Assembly: GCF_018736145.1 (NCBI RefSeq)
Contig: NZ_CP059997.1
Location: forward strand, 7,067,501 to 7,131,500
Direction of reading: 5' to 3'
DNA from: Amycolatopsis sp. CA-230715
GTDB taxonomy: Bacteria; Actinomycetota; Actinomycetes; Mycobacteriales; Pseudonocardiaceae
DNA length: 64,000 bases
The notes below the pieces were generated by a model that was given only the letters and a program-made list of their open reading frames with translations, had not been told where the DNA came from and ran no database searches. This document shows, piece after piece, positions 42,363 to 49,935 of the stretch; within the stretch, counting starts at the first letter, position 1, and the number at the start of each line of letters is the position of its first letter. The translations under genes were made by a program, and so were the position numbers.

Positions 42363-42845
42363 ATGGCCGAAGCGAGTGCGACGGAAACGATCGCCTGCAC
42401 GCCGGGCGAACTGCTCGAGTTCGTGCTCGATCCCGAGCGGTACGCGGAGGTCGACCGCAAGATCGGCCCGATCGACTGGGTGCGGCGCGAGGCGACCACC
42501 ACGACGTTCCGGTTCCGCGGCCGGGTCCCCGGACTTCCCGGGCCGATGCCGAAGATCGAGTCGCGCATGACCCTCACCCCCGGCGAGCGGGTGGACGTCG
42601 TGCTGCCGCGCGTGCGCGCCAACCGGCTGGCCAACCTGATGTCGGAGTTTTCCGCGAGCTGGGTGTGCGTCCCGGCCGACGGCGGCACCACGGTGACCAG
42701 AACCGTGCGGTTCGCCTTCAAGGGCCCCGCCAAGTGGCTGCTCGAACCCGCGCTCGACCGGGTGCTGCCCGCCGACCTCGTCGACGAACTGCACCAGGCC
42801 AAGGCATACCTGGAATCCGGCGGTCCTGTCGGTGGTGCCGCTTAG
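42363..42845 (+). CDS. SRPBCC-family (polyketide cyclase/dehydrase-like) protein
   Basis: A 160-residue Bet v1-fold protein: ETIACTPGELLEFVLDPERYAEVDRKIGPIDWVRRE, the middle strands MTLTPGERVDVVLP, and the closing helix PADLVDELHQAKAYLESGG. The family binds or transforms hydrophobic ligands in the cytoplasm; no ligand can be named. It starts after the DUF397 terminator and is nine bases from the small monooxygenase-fold gene, so these two are probably co-transcribed. Confidence 0.8.
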   Translation: MAEASATETIACTPGELLEFVLDPERYAEVDRKIGPIDWVRREATTTTFRFRGRVPGLPGPMPKIESRMTLTPGERVDVVLPRVRANRLANLMSEFSASWVCVPADGGTTVTRTVRFAFKGPAKWLLEPALDRVLPADLVDELHQAKAYLESGGPVGGAA

Positions 42846-42854
42846 GGTACGGCC

Positions 42855-43175
42855 ATGACGATGGCCATCGAACTCGCCCGGTTCACCGTGCACCCCGGCG
42901 AAGAGCGGAAACTGATCGCCGAGCGCCCCGCCATGGTGGCGGCGATGCGGGACCGGTTTCCCGCCTGCCTCGCCGCGTTCCTGACCAAGGAGGACGACGG
43001 TGGCTGGCTCGACGTGGTGCTGTGGCGGACCCGAGCGGAGGCGGAGGAGGCCGCGCGGCTGATCGACTCGGTGCCGGAATGCCACGCGTGGTTCGCGCAC
43101 ATCGCCGACTCCGGCGGCCTGCGGCACGTCGAGGTGGTGGATTCCTGGGTCGCTTCAGACGCTGCGCAGCACTGA
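42855..43175 (+). CDS. ABM-domain (antibiotic biosynthesis monooxygenase-like) protein
   Basis: A 106-residue ferredoxin-like fold: IELARFTVHPGEERKLIAERPAMVAAMRDRFP, then WLDVVLWRTRAEAEEAARLIDSVPECHAWFAHI. The pattern of one strand, a long helix, WxxVxxWRTRxEAExAA and ECxxWFxHI is standard for stand-alone ABM proteins of about 100 residues. They act as dimers, some as cofactor-free oxygenases. Its end overlaps the convergent lexA gene by 21 bp. Confidence 0.82.
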   Translation: MTMAIELARFTVHPGEERKLIAERPAMVAAMRDRFPACLAAFLTKEDDGGWLDVVLWRTRAEAEEAARLIDSVPECHAWFAHIADSGGLRHVEVVDSWVASDAAQH

Positions 43176-43811
43176 CACCACGGTGCCGAGGATGACCGCC
43201 TCGTCGCCGTCGATGACCTCGTAGGCCGGGTTGCGCGGTTCCAGGTACACGTGGCCGTTGCGGCGGCGGTACACCTTCACGGTGGCCTCGCCGTCGATCA
43301 TCGCGGCGACGATCTGGCCGGAATGCGCCTCCGACTGCTGGCGCACCACCACGATGTCGCCGTCGCAGATCGCGGCGTCGACCATCGACTCGCCGCGCAC
43401 GCGCAGCCCGAACACGGTGCCGCGCCCGGTGAGTTCGCGCGGCAGCTTCAGCATGTCGTCGACGTGCTCCACGGCCGAAATCGGCGTGCCCGCGGCGATG
43501 TCGCCGACCACGGGCACGGGCACCGCGTCATCACCGGACTCCCGCGCATCCGGCTCCTGGAGGAACGCGCGCACGTCGATCGGGCGGGACATCGTTTCGC
43601 CGCGGCGGAGGAAACCCTTCTCCTCCAAGCTCGCCAGGTGCTTCGACACCGACGACGAGGACCGCAGGCCAACGGCGTCGCCGATCTCCCTGGTACTCGG
43701 GGAATACCCGTGCCGGACCACCCAATCCCTGATCGTGACCAGGATCCGCTGCTGGCGCGGCGGCAGGGTCGAGGTGTCCAGGTGCTCGAAGCGATCGTCG
43801 TAGGTGGTCAC
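43155..43811 (-). CDS. lexA: LexA-type repressor
   Basis: A 218-residue LexA. The N-terminal winged helix is PRQQRILVTIRDWVVRHGYSPSTREIGDAVGLRSSSSVSKHLASLEEKGFLRR. The C-terminal S24-type domain has the self-cleavage bond Ala107-Gly108 in VVGDIAAGTPI, Ser 142 in RVRGESMVDAAI and Lys 179 in ATVKVYRR. It would be cleaved on activated RecA and derepress DNA-damage genes. The start is GTG 43809-43811, giving the usual VTTYDD opening. No GAAC-n4-GTTC SOS box was seen just upstream, and many actinomycetes carry more than one LexA-like protein, so this could be a paralogue. Confidence 0.88.
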   Translation of the reverse strand: MTTYDDRFEHLDTSTLPPRQQRILVTIRDWVVRHGYSPSTREIGDAVGLRSSSSVSKHLASLEEKGFLRRGETMSRPIDVRAFLQEPDARESGDDAVPVPVVGDIAAGTPISAVEHVDDMLKLPRELTGRGTVFGLRVRGESMVDAAICDGDIVVVRQQSEAHSGQIVAAMIDGEATVKVYRRRNGHVYLEPRNPAYEVIDGDEAVILGTVVSVLRSV

Positions 43812-43860
43812 CCGCCGAATGGTAAACGCAGGCACCGACAACGGGCGCCCCGCACCGCCG

Positions 43861-44736
43861 TCACTCGCGGGTGAGCGGGTGCACGGCCTCGGCGCGGTGC
43901 AGCTTGTCCGGGTTGCGGATGCCGTACAGCCCGGTGACCCTGCCGTCGCGCACTTCGAAGGCGAGCAGCCAATCGAGCGCGTCGCTGGCGAGGAACCGCA
44001 CCGCGGGCAGCCCGTTGTAGGCGGCGAACTCGATGCCGGGATTCCCCGCGGCGCGGTTCACGCGGAGCACGAACCGGGCCACTTCCTCGCGGCCGGTGAT
44101 CGGGCGCCGCACCGCGGCCACCTTCCCGCCGCCGTCGGAGATCACGACCACGTCGGGTGCCATCAGATCCATCAGCGCCTGCACGTCGCCGGTTTCGGTC
44201 GCGCGCAGGAACTGGCGGACGACGTCGCGGCTGGCGTCGGTGTCGGGTTCGAAGCGGCGGCGGCGCGCGTGCACGTGCTGCCGCGCCCGGTGCGCGATCT
44301 GCCGGACGGCCACCTCGGTCTTGCCGATCGACGTGGCGATTTCGGCGTGGCTGTAGGCGAACACGTCGTGCAGGACGAACACGGCCCGTTCGGCGGGGTT
44401 CAGCGTTTCCAGCACGAGCAGCATCGCCATCGACACCGACTCGGCCAGCACCGCGTCCTCGGACACGTCCGGCCCGGTGCGGACCGGCTCCGGCAGCCAG
44501 GCGCCGATGTACTCCTCGCGCCGCGCTTTGGCCGCGCGCAGGTGGTTGAGCGCCTGTCGCGTGATCAGCCGGACGAGGTAGGCGCGCGGATGCGCGACCG
44601 TCTCCCGATCGACGTCGCGCCACCGGAGGTAGCCCTCCTGCAGCACGTCCTCCGCGTCGGCGACGCTGCCGAGGATCTCGTAGGCGATGGTGAACAGCAG
44701 CGGACGGTGCTCCGCGAAAGCGTCCTCGGTCGGCAT
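43861..44736 (-). CDS. sigJ: ECF41-type RNA polymerase sigma factor (SigJ-like)
   Basis: A 291-residue sigma-70 factor with sigma2 (LLFTIAYEILGSVADAEDVLQEGYLRWR), sigma4 (LNPAERAVFVLHDVFAYSHAEIATSIGKTEVAVRQIAHRAR) and a C-terminal SnoaL-like extension. The three marks of group ECF41 are present: WLPEP (residues 80-84), DGGGK (about 203) and NPDKL (about 277). The extension both supports and restrains activity, replacing an anti-sigma factor. ECF41 genes usually sit beside a carboxymuconolactone decarboxylase, oxidoreductase or epimerase gene; an SDR (45816) and a CMD gene (47175) are near but not adjacent. TGTCACG at 44786-44792 (minus strand) may be part of an autoregulated promoter. Confidence 0.9.
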   Translation of the reverse strand: MPTEDAFAEHRPLLFTIAYEILGSVADAEDVLQEGYLRWRDVDRETVAHPRAYLVRLITRQALNHLRAAKARREEYIGAWLPEPVRTGPDVSEDAVLAESVSMAMLLVLETLNPAERAVFVLHDVFAYSHAEIATSIGKTEVAVRQIAHRARQHVHARRRRFEPDTDASRDVVRQFLRATETGDVQALMDLMAPDVVVISDGGGKVAAVRRPITGREEVARFVLRVNRAAGNPGIEFAAYNGLPAVRFLASDALDWLLAFEVRDGRVTGLYGIRNPDKLHRAEAVHPLTRE

Positions 44737-44842
44737 CGTCGGCTCCTCTCGTCGTGTCCCATTCAGACACGCGGCGGGCCTCCGACGTGACAGCGGCCGG
44801 TGTGCGCTCCGTCACGCGACGGGCGGACAGCTAGGCTGAACC

Positions 44843-45745
44843 ATGAAATCCGTCGACTTGAACCTGCTGGTGGCGCTGGACGCGCTGCTCGACGAGGGCA
44901 GCGTCACCGGTGCGGCGGAGCGGCTGCGCACCTCGACGCCGACGATGAGCCGCACGCTCGCCAGGCTGCGCCGGGCCTTGGGCGATCCGATCCTCGTCAG
45001 GGCGGGCCGGACGATGGTGCCGACACCGCGCGCGGCGGCGGTCCGCGACCAGGTGCGCGCCGTGCTCGAGCAGGCGGAGCGGGTGTTCGTCGAAGGCGCC
45101 GGGCTGGACCTGGCCGCGCTGCGCCAGACCTTCACCGTCGAGGCCAACGAGCTCGTGATGGCGATGGTGGCGCAGCCGTTGCTCGCGGCCGTGCGGGCGC
45201 AGGCGCCGCAGGTGGTGCTGAGGTTCTTGGCCGCCCCGCCCGAGAACATCCCTTGGCTGCGGGACGGCGCCGCCGATCTCGCGGTCGGCGTGCTCGGGTC
45301 CCTCGGCGCGGAGACGTCCAGCGAGCTGCTGCTGACCGACCGGATGGTGGGAATGGTCCGAAGTGGACATAAGCTGACCCGGGGGCGGATGACCTTGAAG
45401 CGGTTCGCCGCCGCGCAGCACCTCAGCCTGTCCCGGCGCGGAAAACTGGCAGGCCCCGTCGACGACGCGCTCGCCGAACACGGGTTGCGGCGGCAGGTGG
45501 TGTGCACGGTCGCGAGCTGGAGCGCCGCCACGCGGATGGTCGCGCACAGCGATCTCGTGGGCCTCGCACCGGAAAAGCTCGGCAGGGAAGCACTTTCCCA
45601 GTTGGGCCTGCGGACCTTCCCGGTGCCGGTGCCGCTGCCCGCCGTCGCGCTCTCGCAGGCGTGGCACGTCCGGTACGACGCGGACCCGGCGCACGCGTGG
45701 CTGCGCCGCACGCTCCGGGACGTCGTGGCGAAGATCGCGGATTGA
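44843..45745 (+). CDS. LysR-family transcriptional regulator
   Basis: A 300-residue LysR: DLNLLVALDALLDEGSVTGAAERLRTSTPTMSRTLARLRRALGDPILVRAGRTMVPTPRA is the winged HTH, followed by a substrate-binding domain (LAVGVLGSLGAETSSELLLTDRMVGMVRSGHKLTRG). The HTH has the NodD/LinR-like sub-type with MSRTLARLR. It is 70 bp upstream of an SDR gene in the same direction, which is its most likely target (inference). Confidence 0.9.
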   Translation: MKSVDLNLLVALDALLDEGSVTGAAERLRTSTPTMSRTLARLRRALGDPILVRAGRTMVPTPRAAAVRDQVRAVLEQAERVFVEGAGLDLAALRQTFTVEANELVMAMVAQPLLAAVRAQAPQVVLRFLAAPPENIPWLRDGAADLAVGVLGSLGAETSSELLLTDRMVGMVRSGHKLTRGRMTLKRFAAAQHLSLSRRGKLAGPVDDALAEHGLRRQVVCTVASWSAATRMVAHSDLVGLAPEKLGREALSQLGLRTFPVPVPLPAVALSQAWHVRYDADPAHAWLRRTLRDVVAKIAD

Positions 45746-45815
45746 CTTCAGCGGCAACACTGAGTTGCGATAGTTGCTATTTCTGATTTCTCTCCGCTTC
45801 ATTACGGTGAAGTGC

Positions 45816-46571
45816 ATGGGAAATCTTCAGGGGAAAATCGCACTCGTCACCGGCGGCAGCCGCGGCATCGGGCGGGCCATCGCGCACCGGCTGGCGCGTG
45901 ACGGCGCACTCGTCGCAGTGCACTATGGAAGCAACAAGGCGGCGGCCGACGAGACCGTGACGACCATTGTGGACAGTGGCGGCCGGGCGTTCAGCGTAGG
46001 CGCGGACCTGCGCGCTGCCGACGGCGTGGACGCGCTCGTGGCCGCGCTGGATTCGCACGGGGAGTCCGCAGTGGACATTCTCGTGCACAACGCGGGGCTC
46101 AATTTCATGGGCAGGCCGATCGAGGTGCTCGCGGTCGACGAATTCGACCAGATGATCGCGGTCAACGTCCGCGCGCCGGTGTTCCTCACCCAGCGACTGC
46201 TGCCCCGGATGAGCGACGGCGGCCGGATCATCGCCATCTCGTCGGTCTCCACGCGGGTGGCGTCGTCGGGAGGCAGCATCGGTTACCCGCTCACCAAGGG
46301 CGCGCTCGACGTGTTCAGCCGCACCCTGGCCAAGCACCTCGGCCCGCGCGGGATCACCGTCAACGCCGTCGCGGTCGGGTTCACCCGGACCGACATGACC
46401 GCCGACGCGCTCGCCGATCCGGCCCACCTGGAACGCACCATCGGCCAGACCGCGCTCGGCCGGATTGGCCAGGCCCCGGACATCGCCGACGCGGTCGCCT
46501 TCCTGGCCTCCGACGACGCCCGCTGGATCACCGGCACCAAACTCGACGTCACCGGCGGCGTCAACCTGTAG
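45816..46571 (+). CDS. SDR-family oxidoreductase (classical, FabG-like)
   Basis: A 251-residue classical SDR: GKIALVTGGSRGIGRAIAHRLARDGALVAVHYG (TGxxxGIG), VGADLR, DILVHNAGLNFMG (NAG), IIAISSVSTRVAS (Ser) and SIGYPLTKGALDVFSRTLAKHLGPRGITVNAVAVGFTRTDM (YxxxK). The closing ARWITGTKLDVTGGVNL is the usual C-terminus. It would reduce or oxidise a keto/hydroxy substrate with NADP(H). It lies downstream of LysR; a 600-bp repeat region follows. Confidence 0.93.
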   Translation: MGNLQGKIALVTGGSRGIGRAIAHRLARDGALVAVHYGSNKAAADETVTTIVDSGGRAFSVGADLRAADGVDALVAALDSHGESAVDILVHNAGLNFMGRPIEVLAVDEFDQMIAVNVRAPVFLTQRLLPRMSDGGRIIAISSVSTRVASSGGSIGYPLTKGALDVFSRTLAKHLGPRGITVNAVAVGFTRTDMTADALADPAHLERTIGQTALGRIGQAPDIADAVAFLASDDARWITGTKLDVTGGVNL

Positions 46572-46619
46572 GCGCTTTCCCTTGAAGCGCAAGCCTTTGC
46601 GACGTCCTGGCTCGCTGCG

Positions 46620-47120
46620 CCCCGAAAGTGGCTTTCGGGGCGCTGGATTCCCTGAGCGTCGCAGTGATGTCGGGTGCGCGGCGCGGTGATCGGCGGCGGA
46701 GGCCCCCATCGGTCCCCGAAGGCCACCTTCGGGGACCCTGGCGCCACTTTCTCGGCCCTCGCTGACGTGCGGGCAGGGCTGTGCATGCCCCGAAGGTGAC
46801 GTTCGGGGCGTCTAACGCCACTTTTCTCACTCTCGTGGCAGGCGGGCCCGGTTGGTCGGTGCCCCGAAAGTGACCTTCGGGGCGCTGGATGCCCTGAACG
46901 TCACTTTCGGGGCACGCGAAGGCCTGCTGTGGGGTCGTGCGGCGGGCGGGAGTGCGGTGTGAGGGTCGAGTTCGCGGCGTCTACCGCCCCGAAGGCCACC
47001 TTCGGGGACAGGCGCACGGGCGGCAGCCCGCCACGAGGGCCGAGATCGGGACGCTCAACGTCCAAAGAGGAGCCTTCGGCGGCACCCGCGGCCGCCCCGA
47101 TCTCTATAGGAGCATCTTTT
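46620..47120. repeat. Large intergenic composite repeat region
   Basis: The 603-bp gap 46572-47174 holds six palindromic cores: 46620-46640, 46714-46734, 46788-46808, 46862-46882, 46892-46912 and 46987-47007. The block ends in CTCTATAGGAGCATCTTTT (47102-47120). Its 3' part is a diverged direct copy of 6685-6970, and the whole block reads as an inverted copy of 21950-22440. No gene was seen. Confidence 0.8.
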
Positions 47121-47174
47121 ACGGCATGGAGCGGGTCCTCGCCAAGGCTCGGTTCGGACATGGCGAGCGCGTGG

Positions 47175-48092
47175 TCAGCGGGCGCGGGTTCCGTCGAAGG
47201 TGTACTTCCCCATGCCGTTGACGGTGATGTCGCCGTAGACCGAATCGCCGTCGACGGTGCCGTCATAGGCCACGTCGAGCGTCACCGGCTCGGTCAGCGC
47301 GGTGGTGCAGGAGAACCGCGGCCCGTCGGCTGTCCCGTCGGTGATCGTCGTGCTGATGCCGTTCGCCCGGTTTGCCACCGAGCCGGTGATCCGGCCGTCG
47401 TGCACCGCCATCACCAGTGTGACGTCCTGGTCGCCCGCGGGGTGGTGGAAGACGATGTCCCAGGTCCCGTCCGGTGATCCGCCCGCGCCGGTCGCCGTGC
47501 GCGCCGGGCGTGGGGCCGGTGTGGACGGTGCTTCGCCGAAACCGGGCCGCCCCGGTTCGGGTTCGATGCCGATCGAGTTCAGGACGCCGGCCATCATCCG
47601 GTAGTAGCCGACGAGCATCAGGAACTCGATGATCTCTTCTTCGGCGTAGTGGGCGCGCAACGCCGACCAAGTGCGTTCGGACACGCAGTCGTCGGCGCAC
47701 AGCTCGTCCACCGCGCTCAGCAGTGCCGCGTCGGCGTCCGGCCACGCCGCCTCCGGGTCGTTCACCGCGCGGATCTCCGCCTCGGTCGCGCCGGCGCCGA
47801 GCGCGCCGAGCGTGTGGTTCGCCCACTCGTACGCGGCTCCCGCGCGCAGCGCCACGCGCAGGATCGCCAGTTCGCGCGCCCGCGCGGAAGTCCGTTGGGA
47901 GAACAGCAAAGCCTGGCCGAGCGGGCCCATCGCGGTGACCAAGTCGTCGCGGTGCACGAGCGTCCTGATGACGTTCGAGGCCCCGACGCCCGCCAGCGCG
48001 CGCTGCGCCTCGGTCATGTCTTCGAGTGCGACCGCGGGGATGCGGGGTTCGGTGGGGCGGTCGGTGATGTCACGGGCGATGCGCGTGGTCAT
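47175..48092 (-). CDS. Carboxymuconolactone decarboxylase-like protein with an extra C-terminal domain
   Basis: A 305-residue protein. Residues about 25-185 form a CMD/AhpD-like helical domain: FSQRTSARARELAILRVALRAGAAYEWANHTLGALGAGATEAEI, DELCADDCVSERTW and EEEIIEFLMLVGYYRMMAGVLNSIG. The AhpD C-x-x-C is not present. After a Pro/Ala-rich linker (residues 190-215) a beta-rich domain of about 90 residues follows (GTWDIVFHHPAGDQDVTLVMAVHDGRITGSV, GKYTFDGTRAR), which resembles small lipocalin-like beta-barrel modules. The ATG overlaps the TetR stop as ATGA, so it is coupled to its regulator. Confidence 0.83.
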   Translation of the reverse strand: MTTRIARDITDRPTEPRIPAVALEDMTEAQRALAGVGASNVIRTLVHRDDLVTAMGPLGQALLFSQRTSARARELAILRVALRAGAAYEWANHTLGALGAGATEAEIRAVNDPEAAWPDADAALLSAVDELCADDCVSERTWSALRAHYAEEEIIEFLMLVGYYRMMAGVLNSIGIEPEPGRPGFGEAPSTPAPRPARTATGAGGSPDGTWDIVFHHPAGDQDVTLVMAVHDGRITGSVANRANGISTTITDGTADGPRFSCTTALTEPVTLDVAYDGTVDGDSVYGDITVNGMGKYTFDGTRAR

Positions 48093-48694
48093 GCGGGATC
48101 TCCTTCGGTACCGAGGTAAGGGGCGAGCACCTGCTCGACCATGTCCATCGCCTCGTCGACGATCGGCCGGTCGGCGTCGAACGACCAGACGAGGGAGGTG
48201 CCGACGAGGCAGTTCTGGAGCTGTTTCGCCAGCGCGCCGGGATCCGCGCAGGTGATCTCGCCGTTCGCGGCGGCCCGTTCGAGCAGCGCGGTCGTGCGCT
48301 TGACCGCCGACGCGAGCCGCGCCCGCGTCATCCGCGCGATCGCGGGATCGTCTTCGAACTCGATGAGCGGGGACATCGCATGGCGCATTTGTTCCGGCGT
48401 CTCGATGAAGCCGACGGACTCGCGGGCCATCGCGCGCAGGGCGTCGAGCACGGATCCTTCGCGCGATGGTTCGTCCCGGCCCGATTCGAGGCGTTCGGTG
48501 TGCCAGGCATAGAAGGCGGCGAACAGCTCGCGCTTGGCGCCGAACCGTTGCCGCAGGGCCGCAGGGGTGACCCCGACCTCGGTGGCGACCTGCCCCGTGG
48601 TCATGCGCGCCCACCCGACGCGGAGCAGCACCTTCGCCATCGCGTCGAACACGGCCTCGTCCTCGACCTGGCGGGGGCGCCCTAGTGCACTCAT
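48089..48694 (-). CDS. TetR-family transcriptional regulator
   Basis: A 201-residue regulator: VFDAMAKVLLRVGWARMTTGQVATEVGVTPAALRQRFGAKRELFAAFYAWHTERLE is the HTH. The C-terminal domain matches the TetR_C_16-like helical type in length. The gene forms a coupled unit with the CMD gene. A dyad carrying its own ribosome-binding site precedes the ATG, so repression would also hide the site of translation start. The inducer is unknown. Confidence 0.9.
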   Translation of the reverse strand: MSALGRPRQVEDEAVFDAMAKVLLRVGWARMTTGQVATEVGVTPAALRQRFGAKRELFAAFYAWHTERLESGRDEPSREGSVLDALRAMARESVGFIETPEQMRHAMSPLIEFEDDPAIARMTRARLASAVKRTTALLERAAANGEITCADPGALAKQLQNCLVGTSLVWSFDADRPIVDEAMDMVEQVLAPYLGTEGDPA

Positions 48695-48721
48695 TACTAC
48701 CTCCTGAGGTAGATAGTAATG
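48692..48721. promoter_or_regulatory. TetR operator overlapping the ribosome-binding site
   Basis: TACCTC-CT-GAGGTA (48698-48711) is a perfect dyad flanked by CATTACTA (48692-48699) and TAGTAATG (48714-48721), which are inverted copies. On the minus strand the inner dyad contains CAGGAGG, the ribosome-binding site of the TetR gene, and the outer arm contains its ATG. The symmetry strongly suggests autoregulation. Confidence 0.65.
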
Positions 48722-48749
48722 ATCTCGCGGCGGGAACGCGAGTGGGGTC

Positions 48750-48774
48750 GGCGCCCGGCTCGAAGCCGGGCGCC
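48750..48774. terminator. Terminator of the GNAT/IF-1 operon
   Basis: GGCGCCCGGCT-CGA-AGCCGGGCGCC is a perfect hairpin with 11-bp arms and a 3-base loop, starting 10 bp after the IF-1 stop and before the TetR promoter on the same strand. Confidence 0.75.
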
Positions 48775-48784
48775 GAGCGCGCTT

Positions 48785-49006
48785 CTACCGGTACCGGAAC
48801 CGGATCCGGCCGCGGTTGAGGTCGTACGGGCTCAGTTCCACCAGGACCCGGTCGTACGGCAGGATCTTGATGTAGTTCTTCCGTATCTTCCCGCTGATGT
48901 GCGCGAGCACCACGTGCCCGTTTTCCAGTTCCACCTTGAAAGTGGCGTTGCGAAGGCATTCGGTGACGGTGCCTTCGACTTCGATCCCGCCCGAGGTCTT
49001 CGACAT
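48785..49006 (-). CDS. infA: Translation initiation factor IF-1 (likely paralogue)
   Basis: A 73-residue S1-fold protein: IEVEGTVTECLRNATFKVELENGHVVLAHISGKIRKNYIKILPYDRVLVELSPYDLNRGRIRFRYR. All landmarks of IF-1 are present (NGH, HISGK-R, I-I--GD-V-VE-SPYDL-RGRI--R). It differs from the ribosomal-protein-cluster IF-1 in being away from rpmJ/rpsM and in positions usually invariant in actinobacteria, such as Asn-Tyr-Ile-Lys and Pro-Tyr-Asp. It occludes the A site of the 30S subunit. Its ATG follows the acetyltransferase stop with a single base between, indicating coupled translation. Confidence 0.9.
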   Translation of the reverse strand: MSKTSGGIEVEGTVTECLRNATFKVELENGHVVLAHISGKIRKNYIKILPYDRVLVELSPYDLNRGRIRFRYR

Positions 49007-49007
49007 G

Positions 49008-49793
49008 TCAGCGGATCACCAACTCGAGGTTGCTGCTCGCGCGCCGGGCGCCGATGCCCTCGAACAACGCCGTCGCCGCCGCGTTGGCTTCGTGCACCTC
49101 GGCGGCGGCCGTGCCGATCCCGGATCGGTGCAGCGAACCGAGCGCGTGGGCCAGCAACGCCCGTGCGATGCCGCGGCGGCGCTGTGCCGCCTTGACCGCG
49201 ACCAGTCCGATCCTGGGCAGCCGGGTCACCCGCACCACCCGCGCGAATCCCGCGTAGCCGCCCGGCGTCGCCGCCACGACGTACTTCGGCAGGTCCGCCG
49301 CGGTGATCCCGTCCGGGCGGAGCACCACCTCGGCGGGCAGGTCAGCCCAGCCGACCTCTTCGCGGATCTCACGATCCACTGTGGACAGTTCGGTGAGCAC
49401 CGCGTCGCCAGCGGGCACGATCGTCACGCCGGAGGGCAGTGGCGCCGAGCCGAGCCCCGTGACCGAGGGATCGGTGGGCACGAGGTACTCCCACTCACGG
49501 CGCCGGGTGGTGAAGCCCGCTCGTACCCAGTTGGCCCGCAGGTCGGTGTCGGCCTCGTCGACCACGGTGTGCAGCGGCCTCGGGAGATCGGCCAGCATCG
49601 CCTCGGCGAGCCGGTCGAACACCGCGTCGTGCCACGAATCGATGCTGAGGAAGATCCGCCCGTCGGACCGGCGCGAGGTCTCGCCCCTGCCGACCACGCG
49701 GTCGTCTTCCAAAGCGTGCCAATGGGTCTCCGCGACGCGAGTGAGCACGATCGCGTGCTCGCCCGTGTCCGAAGGGAAATGCACAGAATTCAT
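49008..49793 (-). CDS. GNAT-family N-acetyltransferase
   Basis: A 261-residue protein with a C-terminal GNAT fold: IGLVAVKAAQRRRGIARALLAHALGSLHRSGIGTAAAEVHEANAAATALFEGIGARRASSNLELVIR gives motif A (the R-x-x-G-I/G-A acetyl-CoA loop) and motif B. The N-terminal 150 residues are a less conserved, possibly degenerate GNAT half. The substrate could be an antibiotic, a peptide or a ribosomal component; the linkage to IF-1 and the leader ORF points to translation stress (inference). The ATG 49791-49793 has AAAGG seven bases upstream. Confidence 0.87.
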   Translation of the reverse strand: MNSVHFPSDTGEHAIVLTRVAETHWHALEDDRVVGRGETSRRSDGRIFLSIDSWHDAVFDRLAEAMLADLPRPLHTVVDEADTDLRANWVRAGFTTRRREWEYLVPTDPSVTGLGSAPLPSGVTIVPAGDAVLTELSTVDREIREEVGWADLPAEVVLRPDGITAADLPKYVVAATPGGYAGFARVVRVTRLPRIGLVAVKAAQRRRGIARALLAHALGSLHRSGIGTAAAEVHEANAAATALFEGIGARRASSNLELVIR

Positions 49794-49813
49794 AGGTCTA
49801 CCTTTCGGGAATG

Positions 49814-49878
49814 CCTCGTCGTGGCGCTCCCGGCGACCCCTATGTCAGTCGCTCGACCGTGATGACGAGGGGAGCACC
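49814..49878 (-). promoter_or_regulatory. Candidate attenuator: competing stems between leader ORF and GNAT gene
   Basis: In the RNA (minus strand) GGUGCUCCC, lying in leader codons 7-10 (49870-49878), can pair with GGGAGCGCC (49823-49831) over 9 bp with one U-G pair. The adjacent CCUCGUC (49864-49870) can pair with GACGAGG (49814-49820). Because the two pairings cross, they compete. A ribosome stalled on the leader would cover the 5' arms and change which stem forms next to the GNAT ribosome-binding site. Structure is read by eye only. Confidence 0.45.
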
Positions 49879-49898
49879 CGCCTCGATGTTGCGTTCAT
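49845..49898 (-). CDS. Putative 17-residue leader peptide
   Basis: ATG 49896-49898 is preceded by GAGGAGGTGGGAACCC, the strongest ribosome-binding site seen in the window, and opens an 18-codon ORF encoding MNATSRRVLPSSSRSSD. It ends 51 bases before the GNAT start. Short leader ORFs with strong sites upstream of resistance genes are the usual signature of ribosome-mediated attenuation (erm, and WhiB7-regulon genes). Its real translation is not proven. Confidence 0.5.
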   Translation of the reverse strand: MNATSRRVLPSSSRSSD

Positions 49899-49935
49899 GG
49901 GTTCCCACCTCCTCGTGTCGTGTCACGGCCAGGCG

